This document shows positions 48,846 through 57,626 of a stretch of 64,000 nucleotides of DNA, one piece after another (positions within the stretch are counted from its first letter, which is position 1; the number at the start of each line of letters is the position of its first letter). The DNA is from DASYAE01 sp036501535 (lineage in GTDB: Bacteria > Actinomycetota > Actinomycetes > Streptomycetales > Catenulisporaceae). The DNA is taken from contig DASYAE010000007.1 in assembly GCA_036501535.1 (NCBI GenBank), forward strand, positions 54,274-118,273, in the 5' to 3' direction. Below the pieces are notes generated by a model. That model was not told the origin of the DNA. It did no database searches and was given only the letters and a program-made list of their open reading frames with translations. Made by a program: the position numbers and the translations under genes.

Positions 48846-49015
48846 GCGGGGCGCACTCCTCATGATGGCGTAGCAACAAGTGTGCGGGTAAAGCCTGTCG
48901 TACAAAGTCTGCCGTCCGCTGTACGGGATAGCACGCGCCGTGGGACGATGCGTTCGGGGCCGGGTCGCGGCCGGCTTCCCTTTCCGCTGTTGCCGCGGTG
49001 CGTGAAGGAGCGACG

Positions 49016-49855
49016 GTGACGATCAATCCGGCGGAAGCCCTCCAGCCCGGCGCCGAGCCGTTCGAGTCGCCGGTACCCGGTAACGGTGCCGCCGATCGGC
49101 CGGAGGCGCGGGTCGGGGTGCTGCTGTGCCACGGGTTCACCGGCTCCCCGCAGTCGATGCGCCCCTGGGCCGAGCACCTGACCGCGGCCGGATTCCGGGT
49201 CTCGCTCCCCCGGCTGCCCGGTCACGGGCTCGCCGACTGGCGGCCGATGCAGGACACCACCTGGCAGGACTGGTATGCGGAGGTTGGCAAGGCCTTCGCG
49301 CGGCTGCTCGAGTCCTGCGACGAGGTCTTCGTCACGGGCCTGTCCATGGGCGGCGCGCTGGCCCTGCGGCTGGCCGAGCAGCACGGCCCGGACGTGCGCG
49401 GCCTGGTGCTGGTGAATCCGTCGGTGAAGCGCAACGCGCCGCGCGAGGCGCTGATCCCGGTCGCCGCCAGGGTGCTGCCGTCCCTGCCCGGCATCGGATC
49501 GGACGTCCGCAAGGAGGGCGTGGCCGAGGTCGGATACGACGTGGTGCCGCTGAAGGCGGCCCTGTCGCTCACCCGGCTGTGGAAGACGGTGCAGCACGAC
49601 CTCGGCGAGGTGAACTGCCCGGTGCTGCTGTACCGGTCCGCGCGGGACCACGTCGTGCACCGCAGCAGCAGCGAGCTGGTGCTGGCCCGGATCTCGTCCG
49701 AGGACAAGGCCGAGGTGCTGCTGCCGGACAGCTATCACGTGGCGACGCTCGACAACGACGCCCCGACGATCTTCGAGGGCTCCGAAGGGTTCGTCCGAAG
49801 GCTGAGCCGGGTGCCCGGCGTAGCCGAGGGCACGCAGGCCGGGGCGCGCCGATGA
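49016..49855 (+). CDS. Alpha/beta hydrolase (carboxylesterase type)
   Basis: This 279-residue serine hydrolase resembles Geobacillus Est30 and monoglyceride lipases: LLCHGFTGSPQSMRPWAEHL (oxyanion region), LPGHG, nucleophile Ser110 in GLSMGG, Asp in SARDHVVH and His in SYHVATLDND. It likely acts on short-chain or monoacyl esters in lipid turnover, fitting its plsC neighbour. GAAGGAG is 5 nt before GTG 49016. Its stop overlaps the next ATG by 4 nt (ATGA). Confidence 0.88.
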   Translation: MTINPAEALQPGAEPFESPVPGNGAADRPEARVGVLLCHGFTGSPQSMRPWAEHLTAAGFRVSLPRLPGHGLADWRPMQDTTWQDWYAEVGKAFARLLESCDEVFVTGLSMGGALALRLAEQHGPDVRGLVLVNPSVKRNAPREALIPVAARVLPSLPGIGSDVRKEGVAEVGYDVVPLKAALSLTRLWKTVQHDLGEVNCPVLLYRSARDHVVHRSSSELVLARISSEDKAEVLLPDSYHVATLDNDAPTIFEGSEGFVRRLSRVPGVAEGTQAGARR

Positions 49856-50565
49856 CCGCCATGGAAGGCGAGCCCCCGGGCGAGGGCGAGCGCCCGCGCG
49901 CGGTGGACGACGAGGTATGGACCGAGCTGGTCGCATCGTTCCACGCCAGTTCGACGGCCCCGTCGGCGCGCTGGCCCGACGCGGAGAACCTGCCGCAGGA
50001 GGACGACGGCTTCGGGCCGCCGGAGCCGCCCGCGCCGGATCCGGACCACCTCGGGCTCGCCGGTCTCGGCGACCCGCCCGGAGGACCGGCGGCCTTCGAG
50101 GGCCCGGCCGGGCCGGGCTCCTCGCGGGTGGTGCGCCCGGCGTTCCGGCCCGAGGGCGAGGCGCAGCGCGAGGCCGCGCCGCCGGTGCCGCCCCGGCCGG
50201 CCGTCCCGCCGCCCTCCGGGGTGCGCCCGCCGGCCGCGCCGCGGGAGTCGACCTACTGGACCAGTCCGACGATTGGGCCGCGGGACTGGGACACGGCCGC
50301 GGAGCCGGACGAGCCGTACGTCCCGCCGGCTCCCCCGCCGCTGCCCGAGGTGAGCACCGCCGCGAAGGCCGCGCTGCTGGTGGGTCTCGGCGGGCCGGCC
50401 TACCTCGTGGTGGCCGCGGTCCTGAACTGGCAGACGCCTTCCTGGGCCGCGCTGGTGTGCGTGCTGTGCGGCGTGGCCGGATTCGGCTACCTCGTCAGCC
50501 GGCTCAAGGGCAGCCGCGACGAGGACGACGACGACCCGGACGACAACTTCGGCGCGGTGGTGTGA
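49852..50565 (+). CDS. Proline-rich membrane protein
   Basis: This 237-residue protein of unknown function has a long Pro/Glu/Gly-rich hydrophilic N-terminus (DDEVWTELVASFHASST near 19-35, then disordered), then two adjacent membrane helices (about 173-190 and 195-215), and a short acidic tail (DEDDDDPDDNF). The start overlaps the esterase stop, so the two are co-translated. A homologue in the same place exists in Streptomyces as I recall. The conserved block near residues 19-31 may be its functional part. Confidence 0.7.
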   Translation: MTAMEGEPPGEGERPRAVDDEVWTELVASFHASSTAPSARWPDAENLPQEDDGFGPPEPPAPDPDHLGLAGLGDPPGGPAAFEGPAGPGSSRVVRPAFRPEGEAQREAAPPVPPRPAVPPPSGVRPPAAPRESTYWTSPTIGPRDWDTAAEPDEPYVPPAPPPLPEVSTAAKAALLVGLGGPAYLVVAAVLNWQTPSWAALVCVLCGVAGFGYLVSRLKGSRDEDDDDPDDNFGAVV

Positions 50566-50573
50566 GGCCCTGT

Positions 50574-50608
50574 TGATCAGGGGGTGATCAGGGGGCCCGG
50601 GACCCCCC
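50574..50608. terminator. 11-bp direct repeat and G/C hairpin
   Basis: TGATCAGGGGG is repeated twice in tandem (50574-50595). The second G-run then pairs with CCCCC at 50603-50608 across CCCGGGA. It lies between converging genes and probably terminates both. Confidence 0.5.
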
Positions 50609-50620
50609 GGTGAACGCCGC

Positions 50621-51562
50621 TCAGCGCAGGCGGGCCAGGTCCGCGGCGCCGATCAGGCCCGCGTCAGGGCCCAGCGTCGCGGTGACGACCTCGGCGTACG
50701 GGCGGTTGCCCGCCCCCGCCATGGAGGCGTGGTAGCGCTCGCGGGCCGGCGCGGTGATGATCTCCCCCGCGTCGGAGACGCCGCCGGCGATGATGAAGAC
50801 GCCCGGGTCCAGGATCGAGGCCAGGTCCGCCATCGACTGCCCGAGCCAGCCGCCGACCTCGGCGAAGCCCTCCATCGCGATCGGGTCGCCCTTGCGCACG
50901 GCCTCGGTGATGTGCGCGCCCGCTATGCCGTCCGGGGTGCCGTCGCCGAGCGAGAGCAGGATCTTCGCCCGGTCCGGGTCGGCCGCCGCGTGCTCCTTGG
51001 CGAACCGGGTCAGGGCACTGCCGGAGGCGTACATCTCCAGGCAGCCGCGCTGCCCGCAGCCGCACAGCCGGCCGCCGGGCTGCACCCGGTAGTGCCCGAA
51101 CTCGGCGCCGATGCCGAAGTGGCCGCGCAGCAGCCGGCCGTCCGAGACCACGCCGCCGCCGACCCCGGTGCCGATCGTGTAGAGCAGCACGTCCGGGCGG
51201 CCGGATCCGGCGCCGAACCGGGCCTCGCCCCAGGCCGCGGCGTTGGCGTCGTTCTCCACCACCACGGGCATGCCGACCCGCTGCTCGATCTTCGCCTTGA
51301 GCGGCTCGTCCCGCCAGGCCATGTTGGGGGCGAACAGCACGGTGGCCCGGTCGGCGCTGATGAAGCCGGCCGCGCCGAGGCCGACGGCCTCGACCGGGTA
51401 GCCCTCGCTCACCAGGAGCGCCGCCTCGGCGATGGCGACGGCGGTCTGCTCGGAGTCCTTCGGGGTGGGAACCCGGTGCCGGGTGAGGATCGTGCCGTTC
51501 TCGTCCACCACCCCGGCCATGATCTTCGTGCCGCCGATGTCGACACCGACTGTCAGTGCCAT
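50621..51562 (-). CDS. glkA: ROK-family glucokinase
   Basis: This 313-residue glucose kinase is of the ROK type (GlkA, the main carbon-catabolite kinase of Streptomyces). Landmarks are GVDIGGTKIMAGVVD (phosphate-binding), VVENDANAAAWGEARFGAG, LYTIGTGVGGGVV, EFGHYRVQ and the zinc motif CGCGQRGCLE. The start is ATG 51562 (MALTVGVD); GAGGGG lies just upstream. An earlier in-frame GTG/ATG would add 19 unrelated residues. Confidence 0.95.
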   Translation of the reverse strand: MALTVGVDIGGTKIMAGVVDENGTILTRHRVPTPKDSEQTAVAIAEAALLVSEGYPVEAVGLGAAGFISADRATVLFAPNMAWRDEPLKAKIEQRVGMPVVVENDANAAAWGEARFGAGSGRPDVLLYTIGTGVGGGVVSDGRLLRGHFGIGAEFGHYRVQPGGRLCGCGQRGCLEMYASGSALTRFAKEHAAADPDRAKILLSLGDGTPDGIAGAHITEAVRKGDPIAMEGFAEVGGWLGQSMADLASILDPGVFIIAGGVSDAGEIITAPARERYHASMAGAGNRPYAEVVTATLGPDAGLIGAADLARLR

Positions 51563-51701
51563 CGTCCCCTCACTCGCCTTCCGCCCTGCGTAGCCGAACC
51601 CTGCGCTGACGACAGCCACGGGTCGCCGTCGGTCCGTGGGTTCTCACCCCGGCCCGCGCGGCCGTGCCTCGTCCTGGCCGGGCTGTGCGTGCGGGGGCCG
51701 G

Positions 51702-52094
51702 CTATTCGTCCCGCCGGTCCTCGCCGCCGTCCCGCGGCCGCTCGCCACCGGACCCGGTCCATCGCTGCTCGGCGCCGCGCAGCAGAGAGCGCAGCGCCTC
51801 CGCGACCTCCGAGCCCGCGGTGGTGAGATGCCCGGCCGCCTCCGGGTAGTTACGCAGGAGAGGATCGACGAGCTGACCGCGGAGGGTGTCCCACAGTCTG
51901 CGCGCTTCCTCACCGAACGTCCCTGGATCATCCCGTATAGGGTCAGTCCGCGTCCAGTCGTCGCCGGAGCCTGAGGCTTCCACCGGCGCTCGCGCCGCGG
52001 AAACCGGCGCAACCTCCGTCACCGGGATGGATTCGCCCTCGTCCTCGAACGGGTCGGACTCGGGCGCTGATGATGTTTCGTCGTACTCGGACAC
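51702..52094 (-). CDS. Small acidic protein upstream of glkA
   Basis: This 130-residue soluble protein has an acidic disordered first half (SEYDETSSAPESDPFEDEGE), then a helical part (TFGEEARRLWDTLRGQLVDP, EVAEALRSLLRGAEQRW) and a charged tail. It occupies the place of a DUF5304-type gene next to Streptomyces glkA, and the helical segment is compatible, but I cannot confirm the family. The GTG start at 52094 has AGGAG 6 nt upstream. It lies between the ArsA-like and glkA genes on the same strand. Confidence 0.6.
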   Translation of the reverse strand: MSEYDETSSAPESDPFEDEGESIPVTEVAPVSAARAPVEASGSGDDWTRTDPIRDDPGTFGEEARRLWDTLRGQLVDPLLRNYPEAAGHLTTAGSEVAEALRSLLRGAEQRWTGSGGERPRDGGEDRRDE

Positions 52095-52129
52095 GGCTGG
52101 CTCCTGAGAGGGGAGGGGAGCGGATCGGG

Positions 52130-53539
52130 TCAATCGCCGGGCTGCGCGGCGGCCGGTCCCGCGGCGGCCTCCCGCGGCGGGCCGTCGCCGGCGGCGGCAG
52201 CCCCCTGAGATCCACCGGCGGCGGCCTCCTGCGACCGGGCGGCGGCCTGCGGGGCCTGCGACTCGGGGGACTGCTGCGGATCCGGCGCGAACTTGATGTT
52301 CAGCGCCTGGTCGCGCAGCACCGCGCCGGAGACCTTGCAGCGGCGCAGCACCGGCTCGAGCGGGAAGGTCCGGCGGTGCGCGCCGGCCGTCAGCACCAGG
52401 TCGTCGCCGCGGCGGACCAGGGACAGCGCCCTGCGGTCGGCGCCGGGCAGCGGGACGCAGAGGGTGTATCCGCCGTCGGTGGTGTCGAGCCGGACCGCGG
52501 GCGGCGCGGCGGCCGCGCCGAGGCCGTCGCCGGCTCCATAGGCGGCCGCGGCGACGACCGCGAGCTCTTCGAGGCCCAGCGGTTCGCAGGGCCGGTAAGG
52601 GATGTCGTGCTGGGGAACGCCGATGAAGGCCTCGGACAGCGCCTCGGCGGCGTCGCGCTGCGCCGCGCACCAGCCGCGCGACCAGCTGTCCCGCGGCGCC
52701 TCGACGATCATCCGGTTGAGCACGAGCCCGTCGAGCCGCAGCCCGTAGAGCGAGAGCGCGGTGCGCGCGGCGCGCAGCCGGGCGGCGCCGACCGTGTCCG
52801 GGGTGGCGACCAGGCGCACCGAGGTGAGCGGATCCGTCAGGCAGGAGCGGGCCGCGGCGCAGCGGGCCGACGCCTCGTCGGCCAGCTCGATCAGCACGGT
52901 CTGCGGGAGCGGCAGGCCGGCCAGGCCGGCGAGCACCGGGCGCAGCGCGCGGGCCGCCTGGCCCTCGGTCGGGCGGCCGCGGCGCAGCCAGGTCTCCGCG
53001 TGCAGCGGCAGCGAGAGCAGCTGCAGCGCCGGGCCGAGCGGCGGGCCGTCCACCACCACCAGGTCCCAGGCCCCGCCCTCGGCCGCGTTGACCACCTCGT
53101 TGAGCGCCAGCACGATGGACGGTCCGGGCGGGGCGGCCGGCTCGCTCGGGTCCGGGGCGGTGAAGCCGAAGGTGTCCAGCGCGGTGCGGAATCGGGCCAC
53201 GCCCTTGCCGTACCACTCCTCGAAGGCCGGCTGCGGCGCGAAGCGCTGGGCGAACAGGAGGTCGTCGATCTGCGTGGGCACCGCGCCGACCTGATGGTCG
53301 AGCACTGCGGTCAGGTCGTCCGCGTCGTTGTCCGCGGCCGCGGCGCCGAGGCTGAGCAGCAGTGTGCGTAGACCCCGCTGCGCGGCGTGCGCGGCGGTGG
53401 CGGCGGCGACGGTGGTCACGCCCGCGCCGCCCTTGCCGGTGAAGAACACCAGCCGGGTCACCCGCGGCGCGGCGGGAACGGGGCGCGCGGCCGCGGCGGC
53501 CGAGTCCGACGGGGACGGAGATGACACTGCGCCGGTCAC
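52130..53539 (-). CDS. ArsA/Get3-like protein with altered P-loop
   Basis: This 469-residue protein has the ArsA/Get3 anion-pump ATPase fold. The deviant Walker A reads GKGGAGVT (35-42): the first lysine is present, but the catalytic lysine before Thr is Val41. Switch II-like VVVDGPPLG, VLNRMIVEAP and a C-terminal beta-rich domain (YTLCVPLPGADRRALSLVRR, DLVLTAGAHRRTFPL) typical of actinobacterial ArsA-like proteins follow. It ends in Ala/Gln-rich low complexity. ATP hydrolysis is doubtful. The GTG start overlaps the SRPBCC stop by 4 nt, so the two are coupled. Confidence 0.82.
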   Translation of the reverse strand: MTGAVSSPSPSDSAAAAARPVPAAPRVTRLVFFTGKGGAGVTTVAAATAAHAAQRGLRTLLLSLGAAAADNDADDLTAVLDHQVGAVPTQIDDLLFAQRFAPQPAFEEWYGKGVARFRTALDTFGFTAPDPSEPAAPPGPSIVLALNEVVNAAEGGAWDLVVVDGPPLGPALQLLSLPLHAETWLRRGRPTEGQAARALRPVLAGLAGLPLPQTVLIELADEASARCAAARSCLTDPLTSVRLVATPDTVGAARLRAARTALSLYGLRLDGLVLNRMIVEAPRDSWSRGWCAAQRDAAEALSEAFIGVPQHDIPYRPCEPLGLEELAVVAAAAYGAGDGLGAAAAPPAVRLDTTDGGYTLCVPLPGADRRALSLVRRGDDLVLTAGAHRRTFPLEPVLRRCKVSGAVLRDQALNIKFAPDPQQSPESQAPQAAARSQEAAAGGSQGAAAAGDGPPREAAAGPAAAQPGD

Positions 53540-53985
53540 CGCGCGGTGGCTTCGACGCGGCGCTTCAGGCCGGACAGCGCCCGGTCGATGATGACCTTCT
53601 CGATCTTCGACTTCATCCGGCCGATCATCGGGATCTTCGCGTCCACCGCCAGGGCGTACTCGACCGTGGTGGCCGCGCCGCCCTCGTGCGGGGTCAATAC
53701 ATACGAGCCCTCCAGCGAGCGCAGCATGTCGCCCTCGACCAGGGTCCACTGCACCGCCCGGTCGCCGTCGAAGGTATAGGAGAGCACTTGCTTGTCGCGC
53801 AGCATGCCGGCGTCGATGGTCAGCCGCACCTGGGCGGCCCGGCCGGTCTCCGGGTCGGTGGCCAGGATCTCCGCCTTCTTCACCTCGCCGGTCCACTCCG
53901 GATAGGCGGGCAGATCCGCGATCACCGCCATGACGTCGGCGGCGGGCGCCCCGATCTCGATCGTGGCTCTGGTGCGGTCTGCCAT
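53536..53985 (-). CDS. SRPBCC (START-like) domain protein
   Basis: This 149-residue single-domain protein has the polyketide cyclase/dehydrase-type helix-grip fold. It begins MADRTRATIEIGAPAADVMA, then VIADLPAYPEWTGEVKKAEI, VEGDMLRSLEGSYVLTP and TTVEYALAVDAKIPMIGRMK. Such proteins bind hydrophobic ligands; in Streptomyces this gene sits with the ArsA-like gene and an acyl-CoA ligase. ATG 53985 is preferred over the TTG 53994 because of AAAGG about 10 nt upstream. Confidence 0.85.
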   Translation of the reverse strand: MADRTRATIEIGAPAADVMAVIADLPAYPEWTGEVKKAEILATDPETGRAAQVRLTIDAGMLRDKQVLSYTFDGDRAVQWTLVEGDMLRSLEGSYVLTPHEGGAATTVEYALAVDAKIPMIGRMKSKIEKVIIDRALSGLKRRVEATAR

Positions 53986-54538
53986 CGGCTGCAAGCCTTT
54001 CTGCCCATGCCGCGCATCGCGGGAGCGAGACGGTCGGCGGCGGGCGCGCCGACGTCGCCTGTCCGGCGCGGGGCGCGTGCGAGCCCCGATATGCGTGCCA
54101 TGGTGTGTGTCCCGAGGCGCGCTCTTGTGACCTGTTGGGCCGTAGCCCGGCCCGCTCGGACCAGCCTACCGCGCGAGCCGGACAGCGCGGCGTTTGCCGG
54201 GGGCGCGGCGAGCGGATACGCCGCCGGTTCGGCCAGGGCACGCGATTCACCGCTCGCGCCTCTCTATGCTCCCGTCAGTGCTCCCGGGTCCGGGGCGACC
54301 AGATCTAGCTACTGGCGGGTAACTGGATGTACCGTCTTGGACGGGCGCCGTGGAAACACGCGTGCAACGCAAGGGCGACGATCGCGCGGGCAACCGGTCG
54401 CGACAACAACCGATTGCCGCCGCCGCCCGACCGCCAATACCGCCAACCCGGAGAACAACACAGCTCAATGCGGGAGAATGGAACCGCGGGTCCGCCCGCG
54501 TCCAGTCCCGCCGGGTTTCCGTAGCCGAGGAGCCGCGC
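53986..54538. other. Divergent intergenic region before the acyl-CoA ligase
   Basis: About 550 bp separate the SRPBCC and ligase genes. No frame looks like protein. The middle part (54295-54480) is less GC-rich (TAGCTACTGGCGGGTAACTGG near 54307, CAACAACCGATTGCC near 54410) and probably carries the ligase promoter and a long leader. I see no riboswitch or terminator. Confidence 0.4.
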
Positions 54539-56359
54539 GTGCGCGAGTTCAGTGTCGAACCGTTGTACGAGGTGCCCGCAGGGGCGAACCTCACCGATAT
54601 CGTGCACCGCAACGCCGAGCAGAGCCCGGACGCCGCGGCGCTCGGCCGCAAGGTCGACGGCGTGTGGCGCGACGTGACCGCCCGCACCTTCCTGGCCGAG
54701 GTGCAGGCCGCCGCCAAGGGGCTGATCGCGCTTGGCGTGCAGCCCGGGGAGCGGGTCGCGATCATGTCGCGCACCCGGTACGAGTGGTCGCTGCTGGACT
54801 TCGCCATCTGGGAGGCCGGAGCGGTCCCGGTGCCGATCTACGAGACCTCCTCGGCCGAGCAGGTGGCCTGGATCCTGGCCGACTCCGGCGCGGTGGCCGG
54901 CTTCGCCGAGCTGACGGCCAACGTGGAGACCGTCACCGCGGTGCGGGACCAGGCGCCGGCCTTCAAGCAGCTGTGGCAGATCGAGCCGGACGCGGTGCAC
55001 CCCGGCGCGGTGCAGACCCTGGCCGAGGCCGGCAAGGACGTGCCGGACGAGACCCTCGCCGCGCGGCGCGCCGCGGCAGGCCCGCAGGACATCGCCACGA
55101 TCATCTACACCTCGGGCACCACCGGCCAGCCGAAGGGCTGCGTGCTGACCCACGGCAACCTGCTGTTCGAGGCGGGCAACGCGGTCGAGTTCCTGGACAC
55201 CGTCTTCCGCGGCGTCGAGGACGAGGTCGCCTCGACCCTGCTCTTCCTGCCCATGGCGCACGTGTTCGCCCGGGTCATCCACATCGGCGCGCTGCGGGCC
55301 AAGGCGAAGCTCGGCCACTGCTCGGACGCGAAGAACGTGCTGGAGGAGCTCGGCAGCTTCAAGCCGACCTTCATCCTGTCCATCCCGCGGGTGTTCGAGA
55401 AGGTGTACAACGGCGCCAGCACGAAGGCGCACGACGAGGGCAAGGGCAAGATCTTCGACGCCGCCGCGGCCACCGCGATCGCCTGGTCGCAGGCCAAGGA
55501 GAACGGCAAGGTCCCGACCGGCCTGAACCTGAAGCACAAGCTGTTCGACCGGCTCGTCTACGTGAAGCTGCGCGCGGCCATGGGCGGGCGTACGAGGTAC
55601 GCGATCTCCGGCGGCGCGCCGCTGGGCGAGCGGCTGACCCACTTCTTCCGCGGCGTCGGCCTGTTCGTCTGCGAGGGCTACGGCCTGACCGAGACCTCGC
55701 CGGCGGTCGCGGTGAACCCGTATCCGAACGCGAAGGCCGGCACGGTCGGCCCGCCGCTGCCGGGCACCACGATCCGGATCGCCGACGACGGCGAGATCGA
55801 GATCAGGGGCCAGCAGGTGTTCGGCAGCTACTGGAACAACGAGACCGCCACCAAGGAGGTCTTCACCGAGGACGGCTACTTCCGCACCGGCGACCTCGGC
55901 CGGCTGGACGAGGAGGGCTACCTGTCGATCACCGGGCGCAAGAAGGAGATCCTGGTGACCTCCGGCGGCAAGAACGTGGCCCCGGCCGTGCTGGAGGACC
56001 GGATCAACGCGCACCCGCTGATCAGCCTGTCGATGGTGGTCGGCGACCGCAGGCCGTTCATCGCCGCGCTGGTCACCCTGGACCCGGAGGCGCTGCCCGG
56101 CTGGCTGGAGCGCAACGGCCGGGACAAGGACACCCCGCTGGCCGACCTGGCCGCCGACCCGGCGGTGGCGGCCGAGGTGCAGGGCGCGGTGGACGCGGCG
56201 AACAAGGCGGTCTCGAAGGCCGAGTCGGTGCGCAAGTTCACCGTGCTGCCAGTGGAGTGGACGATCGACGCCGGGCAGATCACCCCGTCGCTCAAGGTGC
56301 GCCGCGGCGTGATCGCCGAGCAGTTCGCCGCGGACATCGAGGCGCTCTACGCCAAGTAG
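54539..56359 (+). CDS. Long-chain fatty-acid CoA ligase
   Basis: This 606-residue AMP-forming ligase is related to M. tuberculosis FadD15. The adenylation motif TSGTTGQPKG is at 191-200, followed by the YGLTETSP motif (A5), TGDLGRLDEEGYLSITGRKK (A7/A8) and the C-terminal Lys segment. It activates fatty acids to acyl-CoA. GTG 54539 has GAGGAG 6 nt upstream; upstream in-frame codons look non-coding. Confidence 0.93.
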   Translation: MREFSVEPLYEVPAGANLTDIVHRNAEQSPDAAALGRKVDGVWRDVTARTFLAEVQAAAKGLIALGVQPGERVAIMSRTRYEWSLLDFAIWEAGAVPVPIYETSSAEQVAWILADSGAVAGFAELTANVETVTAVRDQAPAFKQLWQIEPDAVHPGAVQTLAEAGKDVPDETLAARRAAAGPQDIATIIYTSGTTGQPKGCVLTHGNLLFEAGNAVEFLDTVFRGVEDEVASTLLFLPMAHVFARVIHIGALRAKAKLGHCSDAKNVLEELGSFKPTFILSIPRVFEKVYNGASTKAHDEGKGKIFDAAAATAIAWSQAKENGKVPTGLNLKHKLFDRLVYVKLRAAMGGRTRYAISGGAPLGERLTHFFRGVGLFVCEGYGLTETSPAVAVNPYPNAKAGTVGPPLPGTTIRIADDGEIEIRGQQVFGSYWNNETATKEVFTEDGYFRTGDLGRLDEEGYLSITGRKKEILVTSGGKNVAPAVLEDRINAHPLISLSMVVGDRRPFIAALVTLDPEALPGWLERNGRDKDTPLADLAADPAVAAEVQGAVDAANKAVSKAESVRKFTVLPVEWTIDAGQITPSLKVRRGVIAEQFAADIEALYAK

Positions 56360-56420
56360 CCCGAGCAGCGCGAGGCCGGGGGCGGCAGCACTGTCGCCAC
56401 CCGGTCCATAGGCTTGAGGC

Positions 56421-57626
56421 ATGGCAGAGATCGACTGGGACCGGCTGCGGGCGGTCGTCGGCGAGCATGTCGCCGCAGGTGAGGTGCCGGGCGTCGTCAT
56501 GGCGGCCTCGGACGGCGGCGACGTACGCGTCGAGACGGTCGGCGGAGCCCGGCCCGCCGACGAGGACGGGACCGGTGCGCCGCTGGCCGCCGACGCGGTG
56601 GTACGTATCGCGTCGATGACGAAGGCGCTCACCGGCGCGCTCACGCTGGCGCTCGTTGAAGAAGGCGCACTTGCCGTCGGCGACCGGGTGGACCGGTGGA
56701 TCCCCGAGTTGGCCGACCGCCGTGTCCTGCGGCGCATCGACGGGCCGCCGCAGGACACAGTGCCGGCGAACCGCCCGATCACCGTGGACGACCTGCTGAC
56801 CCTGCGGATGGGCTTCGGGTTCGTGACCGACTCGGCGTGCCCGGTGATGGACCTGGCCGCGCAGGGCGAACTCGGCATCGGGCCGCCGGACCCGTCGGTT
56901 CCGCTCACGCCGGACGCGTGGATCGCGCGCTTCGCGCAACTCCCGCTGATGAAGCAGCCCGGCGCCGACTGGATGTACGACCTCGCGTACGGAGTGCTCG
57001 GCATCGTGCTCGCGCGCGCCGCGGGCCGGCCGCTCGACGAGCTGATGAGGGACAGGCTGCTCGGACCGCTCGGCATGGACGACACCGGGTTCGCCGTGCC
57101 TGAGCACGCCCGCGACCGGCTCATCCCTGCTTATGCGCGAGACGACGAGGGCCGGCTGGTGGAGTACGACGTCGCCGGCAGCGGCGCGGCAGGGCCGAGC
57201 AAGTGGGCCGAGCGGCCCTCGTTCCCCGACGCGCGCGGCGGCCTGGTCTCCACGATCTCGGACTACCTGCGCTTCGCCCGCATGCTGCTCGCCGGCGGCA
57301 TCGCGAACGACGGCACCCGCGTCCTGTCCGGTGACTCCGTCGCCGCGCTGACGAGCGATCAGCTCGGGCCCGCACAGCCGCGATCGGCCAACGCCCGGGT
57401 GTTCCTCGGCGACGACGGCTGGGGCTACGGCGTCGGGGTGATGACGCCGGAGAGCGATTCCGGGGCCAGCACGCCGCGATACGGCTGGGGCGGCGGGTTC
57501 GGCACGACGTGGTACTCGTTCCCCGAGCGGGATCTCGCGGTGGTGATGGCGACCCAGGTCTTCCCGCCGCAGGGCGCGGTGATCAACGCCTTCTGGTCGG
57601 CGCTGCGCGCGATGATCGGCGCCTAA
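56421..57626 (+). CDS. Serine hydrolase, beta-lactamase class C family
   Basis: This 401-residue esterase/beta-lactamase-like protein has nucleophile motif SMTK (65-68 in RIASMTKALTGAL), a Tyr block WMYDLAYGVLGIVLARAAG, and a GWGGGFGTTWYSFPERDL block in place of KTG. No signal peptide is present, so it is a cytoplasmic esterase (EstB-like) rather than a penicillinase. TAGGCT lies 6 nt before the ATG, no SD, so it is leaderless. Its stop codon overlaps that of the converging pimB' gene by 3 bases. Confidence 0.88.
   Translation: MAEIDWDRLRAVVGEHVAAGEVPGVVMAASDGGDVRVETVGGARPADEDGTGAPLAADAVVRIASMTKALTGALTLALVEEGALAVGDRVDRWIPELADRRVLRRIDGPPQDTVPANRPITVDDLLTLRMGFGFVTDSACPVMDLAAQGELGIGPPDPSVPLTPDAWIARFAQLPLMKQPGADWMYDLAYGVLGIVLARAAGRPLDELMRDRLLGPLGMDDTGFAVPEHARDRLIPAYARDDEGRLVEYDVAGSGAAGPSKWAERPSFPDARGGLVSTISDYLRFARMLLAGGIANDGTRVLSGDSVAALTSDQLGPAQPRSANARVFLGDDGWGYGVGVMTPESDSGASTPRYGWGGGFGTTWYSFPERDLAVVMATQVFPPQGAVINAFWSALRAMIGA

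Noticed and set aside
54327..54524. 65-codon ORF before the acyl-CoA ligase
   Set aside because: It has no SD, no family resemblance, and composition unlike real genes here.
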